Source: Candidatus Devosia phytovorans
GTDB lineage: Bacteria; Pseudomonadota; Alphaproteobacteria; Rhizobiales; Devosiaceae
Assembly (NCBI GenBank): GCA_029202405.1
Contig: CP119312.1
Span: 2,423,001 to 2,487,000, forward strand
Length of the DNA stretch: 64,000 nt
Direction: 5' to 3'
Shown here: piece after piece, positions 41,976-49,901 of the stretch
Numbering within the stretch: position 1 is the first letter of the stretch
How the letters are laid out: each line of letters opens with the position of its first letter
The notes under the pieces: model-generated
The model's database searches: none
Told to the model about the DNA's origin: nothing
The model's input: only the letters and a program-made list of their open reading frames with translations
Position numbers and translations under genes: made by a program

Positions 41976-43169
41976 GTGACACCACCTGCCATTCGCTTCG
42001 GCATTCCACTGCTTATCGCCATCGGGTTGATCTGGGGCTTTCTCGCCCTCAATTCCGGAGGGCCCGAGGGCCGTCCGCTGGCCTTTTCGCTCGCGATCGG
42101 GGCCGCCTTCGGCGCCGTGCTGCAGCGCGGCCGTTTCTGCTTCTATTGCAATTTCCGCGACCTGATCGAAAAGCGTGAAGCGAGCGGTGTGATTGCAATC
42201 CTCGTGGCGCTGGCGGTCGGCGCCATCGGCTATACGATCATTTTCGGCGCCTGGTTGCCGACCCCCGCTCCCGGCCGCCTGCCGCCGACCGCCCATATCG
42301 GGCCGGTCAGCGTTACATTAGTCATCGCCGCCCTTGCCTTCGGTGTCGGCATGGTGATTTCCGGCTCATGCCTTTCGGCCCATTTTTATCGCCTGGCCGA
42401 AGGGTCAGTGATTTCGCCTTTCGCCATTGTCGGCGCAGGCCTTGGTTTCGGCCTCGGCTTTCTCACATGGAACCCGCTCTTTCTCGCGGTGACCAGCAAT
42501 GCCTTCATTCTCTGGCTGCCCAATGTGCTGGACTATGCCGGTGCGCTGCTGGTGACGCTGGCTTTGCTGATCGGCCTCGGCATTCTCACGCTTTGGTGGT
42601 CCCGTCCGATCCAGCCGCAAACTGCAGAACCCCTGACCCTGCGGGAGGCCGGACAAGCCATTTTCATCCGCCGCTGGCCCGGTGTTCTGGCCGGCATTGC
42701 CGTGGGCGTGATTTCTACCTTCGCCTATTTTCGCGTGGCGCCGCTGGGCGTGACGGCGGAACTGGGCTCCATCGTCCGCACGGCGGGCATGCAATGGTCG
42801 CTCCTGCCCGGCACGCTGTTCGGGCTCGACGGGTTGCGCGGCTGCGCCACGGTGATCAAGGAGGCGCTATTGTCCAATAATGGGCTCTTCGTCATCGGGC
42901 TGATCGGCGCCAGCTTCATCGCCTCGCTCATTGCTGGCCAGTTCAAGCCGCGGCGCCTGACCGGGCTGGATGTGGCGCGCGGCCTCGGCGGCGGACTTCT
43001 GCTCGGCTGGGGCGCGATGACGGCACTGGGATGCACGGTTGGCGTCTTGCTCTCAGGCATCCACGCCGGCTCGCTGTCGGGCTGGATCTTCCTCTTCGCC
43101 ATGTCGCTGGGCATTCTCGCCACTCTCTGGCTTGGCCGCCGTTTGCGGTCCCGCTTCGCAGCCGCGTGA
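41976..43169 (+). CDS. YeeE/YedE family sulfur/thiosulfate transporter
   Basis: 397-residue integral membrane protein (about ten helices) of the TsuA-type family. The conserved Cys positions are visible: LQRGRFCFYCNFRD near 48, GVGMVISGSCLSAHFYR near 128, FGLDGLRGCATVIKEA near 290 and GWGAMTALGCTVGVLLSGI near 350. A GTG at 41976 is the start. No TusA/YeeD partner is present; the exported rhodanese just upstream takes that place. A decayed second copy of the C-terminal part is at 46460-46600. Confidence 0.92.
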   Translation: MTPPAIRFGIPLLIAIGLIWGFLALNSGGPEGRPLAFSLAIGAAFGAVLQRGRFCFYCNFRDLIEKREASGVIAILVALAVGAIGYTIIFGAWLPTPAPGRLPPTAHIGPVSVTLVIAALAFGVGMVISGSCLSAHFYRLAEGSVISPFAIVGAGLGFGLGFLTWNPLFLAVTSNAFILWLPNVLDYAGALLVTLALLIGLGILTLWWSRPIQPQTAEPLTLREAGQAIFIRRWPGVLAGIAVGVISTFAYFRVAPLGVTAELGSIVRTAGMQWSLLPGTLFGLDGLRGCATVIKEALLSNNGLFVIGLIGASFIASLIAGQFKPRRLTGLDVARGLGGGLLLGWGAMTALGCTVGVLLSGIHAGSLSGWIFLFAMSLGILATLWLGRRLRSRFAAA

Positions 43170-43173
43170 GACA

Positions 43174-43194
43174 CGGCTCCGCCAGGCGGAGCCG
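43174..43194. terminator. Strong hairpin at the end of the YeeE gene
   Basis: CGGCTCCGCC and GGCGGAGCCG form a perfect 10-bp inverted repeat around a single A, 5 nt after the YeeE stop. There is no T run, so it may be a transcript-stabilising hairpin or a bidirectional weak terminator. Confidence 0.5.
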
Positions 43195-43195
43195 G

Positions 43196-43765
43196 TTATG
43201 CCATGGCTGTCTGGATGCCCCGGCCCTCCAGCAGCGCTTAACCGTCGGATCGCGGCCCCGGAACAGGCGTTAGGCCTCGGCAAAGTCGCGCTTGCCGCCG
43301 GCCGAATAGATATACTGATAGAGGCGGGCCGCCGTTCCCGGATCGAAGGGATCGCCCGCCTCCTCGAGGGCGCCAAAGCCGTCGGCATCGAGCACCTCGC
43401 TCCACAGATAGCTGTAATAGCCCGTCTCATAGCCATCGTCGGAGAACAGATGCAGGAAAGGCGTGCTGCCATGGCGCAACGCGATCTCGTGCGGCATGCC
43501 GATGCTGTCGAGCACGCTCTTTTCGAAATCGGCAACCGAACCGGTCATCGGCTGGCTGTGATAGTCCATGTCGAGAATGGCGGATGAGACAAATTCCACC
43601 GTCTCGAAGCCGGAATTAGCGATACGCGCGCTGCGCATGCGTTCCAGCAGACCTCCGGAATGGGCGCGCCCGTCTCGACATGGCTGAAGTGCGCGGGGAC
43701 CTGGAGTTGCTCGAGCCACTGTTCATAGATCTGGCTTGGCAATTCGATGAAGTCACGCGCCATGA
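43196..43765 (-). pseudogene. C-terminal remnant of an M3 metallopeptidase (peptidyl-dipeptidase Dcp type)
   Basis: About 190 codons of a protein normally near 690 residues. Reading down the minus strand: ARDFIELPSQIYEQWLEQ, a one-base frameshift near 43650 after ETGAPIPE, then FETVEFVSSAILDMDYH, the conserved HLFSDDGYETGYYSYLWSEV, a stop at 43270-43272 where a Tyr codon is expected, then RLFRGRDPTV, another frameshift, and LLEGRGIQTAMA to the original stop at 43196. The zinc motif HExxH is missing because the 5' part has been lost. The fragment stops abruptly against an ABC-ATPase fragment. Confidence 0.85.
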
Positions 43766-43928
43766 TCTTTGTCTCGCTCGATCTGGGCGTGGTCCGGCAT
43801 ATCAGTGACCGCGTCGCCGTGATGAATGACGGCTTTGTTGTCGAGGAAGGCGATGTCGAGCAGGTGTTCACCGCACCCACCCGTCCCTATACCATGGCCT
43901 CGTTGAGGGCCCAGCCCAGGGTACCAAC
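43758..43928 (+). pseudogene. 3' remnant of a peptide-type ABC transporter ATPase gene
   Basis: In frame: MIFVSLDLGVVRHISDRVAV followed by MNDGFVVEEGDVEQVFTAP and TRPYT. This is the H-loop to C-terminal part of an OppD/DppD-like ATPase, with the H-loop His replaced by Leu (SLD for SHD). Walker A, Q-loop and signature are absent. It begins at the same point where the M3 peptidase remnant on the other strand ends. Confidence 0.75.
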
Positions 43929-44058
43929 TATAGCAGGACCTCAATCGGCGAGGCGCGACGGCTCCATTAATCAGCCACGAAGGGAAACTTAGTCACTGCA
44001 TCTCACGCCCTCGGGAAAGTGGATCTATGGGCTCTCGGCTTTCCATCGAATGGTCATC

Positions 44059-44077
44059 GTCTACTAATTTGGTAGAC
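44059..44077. promoter_or_regulatory. Palindrome GTCTA-N9-TAGAC, site 3 (upstream of flavin reductase)
   Basis: GTCTACTAATTTGGTAGAC is the most symmetrical copy (6-bp arms GTCTAC/GTAGAC). It lies 112 bp upstream of the flavin reductase operon and matches sites 1, 2 and 4 in length and half-sites. Confidence 0.7.
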
Positions 44078-44189
44078 ATAAATTCTCGACCATCGATGAA
44101 GTTGAAAAAACCGTGCTCTCGCTGGCTCTCGTCCTATTCATGAGGTCGTCTTACTCTTTTGCCTTCGAACGTCAGCATCTGGGGGTCTC

Positions 44190-44729
44190 ATGTCCATCGT
44201 CGATTTTGCCACCTACGCCGCCCCCACCGCGCCATTGGGCACGGCCGATGTCCCCAGTTTCAAGAGCGCCATGGGGCGTCTAGCTGGCGCCGTCTCGGTC
44301 ATCACCGTCGGCACTGGCGAAGCACGCACCGGCTTCACCGCCACTTCGGTTTCCTCATATTCTATGGACCCGCCGACCATCCTCGTCAGCGTCAACAAGA
44401 ATTCCTCTTCCTGGCCGGCCCTGCTCGAAGCGCGCTCCTTTGCCGTCAATATCCTCGCCCATGGCCAGGCTGAAGTCGCCGACCGTTTCGCCGGTCGCGG
44501 CGGCATCAAGGGCAGTGACCGCTATGTCGGCTGGGACTGGGAGCGCCTCGGCACCGGCACGCTCGGCCTCAATGGCGCCGTCTCGGTCATCGACTGCGAC
44601 CTCGACGAAGCCATCGAACGCCATTCGCACGCCATACTGCTTGGCCGGGTCCGCTCGGTCGACACCGATCCCCATATTTTCCCGCTGCTCTATTGGAGCG
44701 GCGGCTACCAAAATCTCGCAGGAGTCTGA
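44190..44729 (+). CDS. Flavin reductase family protein (SsuE/HpaC-like partner)
   Basis: 179-residue NAD(P)H:flavin oxidoreductase of the HpaC/DIM6-NTAB type. The core FKSAMGRLAGAVSVITVGTG, GFTATSVSSYSMDPPTILVSVNKNSSSWPALLEA and FAVNILAHGQAEVADRFAG (residues 24-105) is typical. It would supply reduced FMN to the luciferase-like monooxygenases encoded at 36322 and 39626. It heads a small operon with a 77-residue protein and an alpha/beta hydrolase, and the 19-bp palindrome lies upstream. Confidence 0.93.
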   Translation: MSIVDFATYAAPTAPLGTADVPSFKSAMGRLAGAVSVITVGTGEARTGFTATSVSSYSMDPPTILVSVNKNSSSWPALLEARSFAVNILAHGQAEVADRFAGRGGIKGSDRYVGWDWERLGTGTLGLNGAVSVIDCDLDEAIERHSHAILLGRVRSVDTDPHIFPLLYWSGGYQNLAGV

Positions 44730-44762
44730 CGCCTCTTTAGTCCCAACCCAGGAGAAGCATCC

Positions 44763-44996
44763 ATGATCCCGTTTTTTGGCATCCTTTCACCAGAAGTCGT
44801 CAAGCATGCTGATGCGGAAGAAGCCCCGCTCAAGAAGAGTTTTTTCGGCGGCCCATCCGACACCGATGACAACTACATCCCCTTGACTCGCGCCGAGAGA
44901 GACGCCTGCTATCTCAATGGAAAACTTGGCAAAATCGATCCCGTCGAGGAAGTCGCCTTGCGCCCCTTCTCCTCGGTCGCACGCTACTATTTCTGA
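44763..44996 (+). CDS. Small hypothetical protein in the flavin reductase operon
   Basis: 77 residues, with AGGAG upstream of the ATG. The sequence (MIPFFGILSPEVVKHADAEE at the start, then an acidic loop FGGPSDTDDNY and RAERDACYLNGKLGKIDP) has no signal peptide, membrane helix or metal motif I can name; one Cys is present. It lies 33 nt after the reductase and 5 nt before the hydrolase, so it is probably translated in the same operon. Function unknown. Confidence 0.6.
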   Translation: MIPFFGILSPEVVKHADAEEAPLKKSFFGGPSDTDDNYIPLTRAERDACYLNGKLGKIDPVEEVALRPFSSVARYYF

Positions 44997-45001
44997 CCGC
45001 C

Positions 45002-45550
45002 ATGACGCGCCCGATCCTCATCGTCCCGGGCCTGCACGGCTCCCAAGCCGGCCATTGGCAACACTGGTGGCGGCAGGACCACGCCGATTCCAGCATCGTC
45101 CAGCAGGCCGATTGGTCACATCCGCTGGAGTCAGAATGGCTTGAGGTTGCCGAGCGCGCTATTTTCCGCCGCCCTGACAGTCTGGTTATCGCTCACAGTC
45201 TCGGCGCGATCCTCGTCGCCAAGCTGGCCCGCAGCCGCGTCGCCAGTTGCATTGCCGGTGCCCTGCTCGTCGCACCCGCCGACATCACGCGCACCTCGCT
45301 GAGGCACCACCGCACCTACGAATTCGGCGCCATGCCGCAGGATCGCATTCCCTTCCCGACCCTGGTCGTCGCCAGCCAGGACGATCCCTACATGCCCTAT
45401 GCCAAGCTCGTCACCCTTGCCGGTCTCTGGGGCAGCCGCATCCATGACATGGGTCATGTCGGCCATATCAATGTCGAAAGCGGCTTCGGCCGCTGGACCC
45501 AAGGCTATGCCCTTGCAGCATCTATTCTTCCGCAGCATCAGCTGCCTTGA
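45002..45550 (+). CDS. RBBP9/YdeN-family serine hydrolase
   Basis: 182-residue alpha/beta hydrolase. The start RPILIVPGLHGSQAGHWQHWW is the family hallmark; the nucleophile Ser is in VIAHSLGAILVAKL near 66, the acid likely in VASQDDPYMP near 124, and the catalytic His in GHVGHINVESGFG near 155. It is the third gene of the flavin reductase operon, 5 nt after the 77-residue gene. A role in cleaving an ester or thioester of a sulfur compound is only suggested by context. Confidence 0.88.
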   Translation: MTRPILIVPGLHGSQAGHWQHWWRQDHADSSIVQQADWSHPLESEWLEVAERAIFRRPDSLVIAHSLGAILVAKLARSRVASCIAGALLVAPADITRTSLRHHRTYEFGAMPQDRIPFPTLVVASQDDPYMPYAKLVTLAGLWGSRIHDMGHVGHINVESGFGRWTQGYALAASILPQHQLP

Positions 45551-45593
45551 CCCGGAGCGTCGCCATGACAGCCCCGGAGAACAGAATGCTCTT

Positions 45594-45612
45594 GTTTAGA
45601 GAGTTTCTAGAC
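45594..45612. promoter_or_regulatory. Palindrome G(T)TTA-N9-TAGAC, site 4 (upstream of the Rrf2 gene)
   Basis: GTTTAGAGAGTTTCTAGAC has the same 19-bp layout with one change in the left half-site, 63 bp before the Rrf2 start, suggesting autoregulation. Confidence 0.6.
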
Positions 45613-45675
45613 ATTAATTACCGTCTCAGACCGGCCCCGGAGATCGAGGCCGCTTCCCTGGGATGGCGCAAATCC

Positions 45676-46125
45676 ATGCTGACGAAAAAAGGCAAATACG
45701 GCCTCAAGGCCTTGTCGGCGCTGGCAGAATTGCCGCCGGGCCAGCTCGCCTTTGTTAATGACATCGCTACGCGCAACAACATCCCGAAAAAATTCCTCGA
45801 CGCGATCCTCGCCGAACTGCGCAATGCCGGCTTCGTTCACAGCCGCAAGGGCAAGCTGGGTGGCTATTGCCTCGCCAAACCGGCCGAGGACATCCAGATC
45901 GGCCACGTCGTCCGCGTGCTCGATGGTCCGCTCGCGCCCATCCCCTGCGCCAGCAAGACCCGCTACCAACCCTGCCCCGATTGCGACGAAGCCATCTGCC
46001 AGGTCCGACACCTGATGCTCGACGTCCGCAACGCCATCGCCCAGGTGCTCGACAACACCAGTCTCAGCCAGATGCGCTCCATGGGCGGGGCCGAGGCGCT
46101 TGAGACTGGATTGTCGACCAGCTAA
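45676..46125 (+). CDS. Rrf2-family transcriptional regulator with a cysteine cluster
   Basis: 149 residues from the ATG at 45676. The winged helix-turn-helix (KGKYGLKALSALAELPPGQL, NIPKKFLDAILAELRNAGFVHSRKGKLGGY) is of the Rrf2 type. Cys 91, 100, 103 and 108 (CASKTRYQPCPDCDEAIC) resemble the Fe-S or redox cysteine region of IscR/NsrR/RsrR but with different spacing. It ends the flavin reductase region, and the 19-bp palindrome occurs before its own gene and three sulfur transcription units, so it is the likely regulator. CymR shows that Rrf2 proteins can govern sulfur metabolism. Confidence 0.92.
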   Translation: MLTKKGKYGLKALSALAELPPGQLAFVNDIATRNNIPKKFLDAILAELRNAGFVHSRKGKLGGYCLAKPAEDIQIGHVVRVLDGPLAPIPCASKTRYQPCPDCDEAICQVRHLMLDVRNAIAQVLDNTSLSQMRSMGGAEALETGLSTS

Positions 46126-46186
46126 GCGACACCTCGGGAGTGTCAATGCGTGTGATCGAAGCAGTTACGCGAGCAGAAAAGTCTCA

Positions 46187-46400
46187 CTAATGAATCGATG
46201 CCGGTTTCAGTAGACGCTCCGTAAGTTTACCTGCTGACGGCTCAACGGCTATCAGCCCCCGCGCCTTGAGAACCGGCACGACACTATCCGCAAAACTCCG
46301 CAAGTCCGCCGGCAACACCGGACACATCACGCTGAAGCCGTCGTATCCGCGATGTCATTCGCAGTGCCTGCCAGCACGTAGTGACCGCGGCCCCCGCCCA
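46187..46400 (-). pseudogene. C-terminal remnant of an NtaA/DmoA-type monooxygenase
   Basis: On the minus strand a frame reads GRGHYVLAGTANDIAD, then is broken by a deletion and frameshift, then resumes as YDGFSVMCPVLPADLRSF, followed by ADSVVPVLKARGLIAVEPS and a stop at 46187-46189. This aligns with the C-terminus of the intact enzyme at 36322 (RGHREVVGTPEQIAD, then FNIMPPILPTGLTDFVDQVV). It shows that a second sulfonate-type monooxygenase gene once lay here. Confidence 0.75.
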
Positions 46401-46459
46401 CGCGTCAGCCCGGCGTCTCCGGGGTGGTTTGCCGACCGACCACTTTTACGCTCGTTCTT

Positions 46460-46600
46460 ATGAAAGCTGTCGTTCTTGGGGTGTTGCTCTCGGGCATTCG
46501 CGCTGGCTCGCCGTCAGGTTGATTTTTTTCGCCCTGTCGCTAGGCATTGCAATTGCCCCCGCGGCGACGCGGCGTTTACGGGCCGGTTTCTCTCCGACCT
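46460..46600 (+). pseudogene. C-terminal remnant of a YeeE/YedE transporter
   Basis: VLGVLLSGIRAGSPSG runs to a stop, then in the next frame IFFALSLGIAIAP and RRLRAGF. This parallels the intact gene at 43030-43160 (VGVLLSGIHAGSLSG, IFLFAMSLGIL). A single-base deletion and a stop separate the pieces. It lies beside the monooxygenase remnant, as if a whole second sulfur cluster had decayed. Confidence 0.7.
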
Positions 46601-46729
46601 GATTGTACTGGAAATGGTCGATAGGAGGAAAGCCGGCGCAGGCGGGACGGAGTTTGCCCCGATAGTGAAACCGGCAGGCAAATAAGCTAGTAGGCACGGA
46701 TCAATTGGATTCCGTTCCCTCGACAACCT

Positions 46730-47842
46730 TTGGGCGGAAAGACGACAACATTCATCGAGAATGCAAATGGACTTGCCGTGAGCCTTACCCATCCCGTCGA
46801 AGCTGCCATCGAAATCCGGAGCGTCGAAAAGACCTATCCTGCCAAGGGTGCCAATGCGGCGACCACGGCCTTGCACCGTATCGACCTGGATGTGCCCAAG
46901 GGGTCCATCCTGGGCGTTATCGGGCGGTCCGGCGCGGGCAAGTCCACGCTCATCCGCCTGGTCAATGGGCTCGAGCGTCCAACCGCAGGGTCGGTTGCCG
47001 TCAATGGCGCCGTGATATCGGCGCTGGACGAGGTCTCGCTGCGCCAGGAGCGACGGTCGATCGGCATGATCTTCCAGCATTTCAACCTGCTGGCGCGCCG
47101 CACGGCGCTGGCCAATGTCGCCCTGCCGCTCGAGATTGCCGGTGTGCCGTCAGCAGAGATCAGGAGACGCGTTCTGCCGCTGCTTGACCTCGTCGGGCTT
47201 GCCGACAAGGCGGGCCGCTACCCGGCTGAGCTGTCCGGTGGGCAGAAGCAGCGTGTTGGCATTGCCCGGGCCCTGGCGACCAATCCCAAGGTGCTGCTGT
47301 CGGACGAGGCCACCTCGGCGCTCGACCCGGAGACGACCGAACAGATCCTCACGCTGCTGCGACAGGTCAACCGCGAGTTGAACCTGACCGTGTTGCTGAT
47401 CACCCATGAGATGGCCGTCATCAAATCGGTCGCCGACCGGGTGGCCGTCATCGATGGCGGCAGTATCGTCGAGGAGGGCGAGACCTTTGACCTCTTTACC
47501 CATCCCCAGCATGCCACGACGCGCAATTTCGTCTCGGCGCTGACGGGAACGCAATTGCCCGCCCATCTCGCCGTGAACCTCGCCAGCAGCCCTGCGCCCG
47601 GCAAGCGCGCCCTGCTGCAGCTGACCTTCCGTGGCGCGGGCGCCGATCATCCTTTCCTCTCCACCCTGACGCGACGGCTCGATGTCGACCTGGGCATTGT
47701 CCAGGCCAAGGTGGATCATATCGCCGGCCGGCCATTCGGAACGCTGATCGTGGCGGTCGATGCGGATGCGGCCAAGCTGGCGGCGCTCAAGGCAACTGCC
47801 ACCGAACTCGGTCTTGAAACGGAGGTACTCGGCTATGCCTGA
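46730..47842 (+). CDS. metN: Methionine ABC transporter ATP-binding protein
   Basis: Up to 370 residues. Walker A GRSGAGKST near residue 68, Q-loop IFQHFNLLARRTA (the FNLL form typical of MetN), signature LSGGQKQR near 166, Walker B with SDEATSALDPETT, and a C-terminal NIL/ACT-like domain at about 275-365 that binds methionine and inhibits transport in E. coli. The start is uncertain: TTG at 46730 gives 370 residues and GTG at 46778 gives 354, closer to usual. It overlaps metI by 8 nt. Confidence 0.93.
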   Translation: MGGKTTTFIENANGLAVSLTHPVEAAIEIRSVEKTYPAKGANAATTALHRIDLDVPKGSILGVIGRSGAGKSTLIRLVNGLERPTAGSVAVNGAVISALDEVSLRQERRSIGMIFQHFNLLARRTALANVALPLEIAGVPSAEIRRRVLPLLDLVGLADKAGRYPAELSGGQKQRVGIARALATNPKVLLSDEATSALDPETTEQILTLLRQVNRELNLTVLLITHEMAVIKSVADRVAVIDGGSIVEEGETFDLFTHPQHATTRNFVSALTGTQLPAHLAVNLASSPAPGKRALLQLTFRGAGADHPFLSTLTRRLDVDLGIVQAKVDHIAGRPFGTLIVAVDADAAKLAALKATATELGLETEVLGYA

Positions 47843-48509
47843 CGTGTTCTCGCCCCAGATTCTTAAGCTCATCTATGATTCCGTCGGGCAGACCTTCTAC
47901 ATGGTCGCCGTGTCGGGGATCATCGGCACGCTCATCGGACTGCCGCTTGGCGTCTTCCTCGCCACCAGCCAACGCGGTGAACTGTTCGCGGCGCCGGCCG
48001 CCAATGCCATCATCGGCTTGATCGTCAACGCGGCACGATCCACGCCCTTCATCATTCTTGTCGTGGCCATCGTGCCGCTGACGCGATTGATCGCCGGCAC
48101 GTCCATCGGCACCAGTGCGGCCATCGTGCCTCTCACGATAGCCGCGGCGCCCTTCATCGCGCGCGTCATCGAGGCGGCGATCCGCGGCGTGGACCAAGGC
48201 CTGATCGAGGCCGCTCGCTCGATGGGCGCCAGCCCGCTGCAGATCGTGCATAAGGTGCTGCTGCCCGAGGCCCTGCCAGCCATCACGCTGGCCCTCACGC
48301 TGACGCTCGTCAGCCTCATCGGCTATTCGGCCATGGTGGGTGCCGTCGGCGGCGGCGGGCTCGGCGATCTTGGAATTCGGTTCGGCTACCAACGCTTCAT
48401 GCCTGACGTCATGCTGGCGGTGGTCCTCGTGCTGATCGTGCTCGTTCAAGGCGTACAAAGCCTTGGCGACTTCCTGGCGCGTCGCTTCGACAAGCGTTCG
48501 CGCCACTGA
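47835..48509 (+). CDS. metI: Methionine ABC transporter permease
   Basis: 224-residue permease with five membrane helices. The ATG at 47835 lies within the end of metN. Typical MetI segments: GQTFYMVAVSGIIGTLIGLPLGV near 20, NAARSTPFIILVV near 65, the EAA loop QGLIEAARSMGASPLQIVHKVLLPEALP near 120 and YSAMVGAVGGGGLGDLGIRFGYQRF near 165. It forms the channel of the MetNIQ importer. Confidence 0.95.
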   Translation: MPDVFSPQILKLIYDSVGQTFYMVAVSGIIGTLIGLPLGVFLATSQRGELFAAPAANAIIGLIVNAARSTPFIILVVAIVPLTRLIAGTSIGTSAAIVPLTIAAAPFIARVIEAAIRGVDQGLIEAARSMGASPLQIVHKVLLPEALPAITLALTLTLVSLIGYSAMVGAVGGGGLGDLGIRFGYQRFMPDVMLAVVLVLIVLVQGVQSLGDFLARRFDKRSRH

Positions 48510-48535
48510 CCTTTCCTCCTCAAAAGGCTATTGAA

Positions 48536-49321
48536 ATGACCTTCAAGTCTCTCACCGGCGCACTGATCGTAGGTACCGCATTGTTCGCCACCCCGGCCTT
48601 TGCCGAAACCATCAAGATCGGTGTCACGCCCGGGCCGCACGCCCAGATTCTCGAGGCGGTCAAGCCGCTGCTAGAGCCGCAGGGCATCGAACTCGAGATC
48701 ATCGAATTCTCCGACTACGTGATCCCCAACGAAGCGCTGTCCTCGGGCGAGCTCAACGCCAATTCATTTCAGCACCAGCCCTATCTCGACAACCAGGTCC
48801 GCGATCGCGGCTATGCCATCGAATCCGTGGCGACGACGGTCAACTTCCCGATCGGCGTCTATTCGGACAAGATCGAGAGCATTGAAGACCTGCCGGAAGG
48901 CGGCAAGGTCGGTATTCCCAACGATCCAACCAACGGCGGCCGCGTGCTGCTGCTGCTGGAAGACAATGGCGTTATCGACCTCAAGGATGGCGTGGGCACG
49001 GCCGCCAGCGTGATCGACATCGTCGATAACCCGAAAAATCTTGAATTCCTTGAGATCGATGCGGCCCAGTTGCCTCGCGCCCTGCCCGACGTCGATGCCG
49101 CCGGCATCAACACCAATTTCGCCGAACAGGCGGGCCTTGATCCGGTGAACGACCCCATCTTGCGCGAAAGCCCTAAGGGCCCCTATGTCAACGTCATTGC
49201 CGTGCGCAGCGAAGACAAGGACCAGCCTTGGGTCAAGGCGCTGGTCGAGGCCTATCACTCCGATGAGATCAAGTCGTTCATCGACGACACCTTCAACGGC
49301 GCTGTTCTCGCAAGCTGGTAA
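48536..49321 (+). CDS. metQ: Methionine ABC transporter substrate-binding protein (NlpA family)
   Basis: 261-residue periplasmic receptor. Signal peptide MTFKSLTGALIVGTALFATPAFA with cleavage before ETIK; there is no lipobox Cys, so unlike E. coli MetQ it is probably soluble. NlpA features: IKIGVTPGPHAQILEAVKP, ANSFQHQPYLDNQ near 79, GKVGIPNDPTNGGRVLLLLED near 124, and DAAGINTNFAEQAGLDP near 187. It completes the metNIQ operon; whether the ligand is L-methionine, its D-form or a sulfoxide is not shown. Confidence 0.94.
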   Translation: MTFKSLTGALIVGTALFATPAFAETIKIGVTPGPHAQILEAVKPLLEPQGIELEIIEFSDYVIPNEALSSGELNANSFQHQPYLDNQVRDRGYAIESVATTVNFPIGVYSDKIESIEDLPEGGKVGIPNDPTNGGRVLLLLEDNGVIDLKDGVGTAASVIDIVDNPKNLEFLEIDAAQLPRALPDVDAAGINTNFAEQAGLDPVNDPILRESPKGPYVNVIAVRSEDKDQPWVKALVEAYHSDEIKSFIDDTFNGAVLASW

Positions 49322-49345
49322 GCTATCCGTTGACGACCGGGTTTG

Positions 49346-49387
49346 GAGGGCGGCCCTGAGACATCAGCGTCGCCCTCTTTCTTTCCG
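49346..49387 (+). terminator. Probable terminator of metNIQ
   Basis: GAGGGCG (49346-49352) pairs with CGCCCTC (49371-49377) across an 18-nt loop, followed by TTTCTTT. It lies 25 nt after the metQ stop. Confidence 0.55.
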
Positions 49388-49901
49388 AGGAGACAGAATT
49401 TCCAGAATGGAAGTTTGCCTGTCATCCGGCCAAACCATTGCGGCTTCTGCAAAGTCGATGAGGGAGAAACGCGGCAAACCGTGGTGCGACGGCACGTAAG
49501 TTCGGATCACTCTTTATCCCTCAAAGTGCGAAAACCAATTTCTCCAAAGCCGCCCGCTGCCATACGGCTTTGCCCGGGGCGCTGATTGAGCGGCCGCCGA
49601 GTAGCCCATCTCCGTCTCAGACCATGCGAAAGCGGAGGCGATATTGTGATGGAGCGCGGTGTGCGAGATGGGATGACTGATCCAACGCCTTCCCGTCCCT
49701 AAGTACGGCAAGTTTTGGGACTTCGCAATTTGGACATAGACGACCGCAATGGGGTCGAGTGAAGACGGGCGCCTTCTGGGTGGTAACCGGCCGCTCTCGG
49801 TTGACATGCGCCGTTAGCAGACGGGCCGCTGGCGAATGTCCAGCCGGCAACAGTCATTCTGGAATGCCGAGTCTGTTTAAAATAACGCCCAGACGGGGCC
49901 G
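49388..49901. other. Intergenic stretch with a repeat copy and no recognised gene
   Basis: About 510 bp between metQ and the TetR gene. It holds repeat copy D near 49742. Short frames on both strands are open, but their translations show no domain I recognise. Confidence 0.45.
49742..49800. repeat. Dispersed intergenic repeat, copy D
   Basis: GACCGCAATGGGGTCG matches the GACCGAAATGGGGTCG core of copies A and B with one change, and is followed by GGGCGCC and GGGTGG elements in the same order as copy C. Confidence 0.45.

Noticed and set aside
46196..46216. TAGAC near the Rrf2 3' flank as another sulfur operator
   Set aside because: The left half-site is missing, and the bases code for the end of the monooxygenase remnant.
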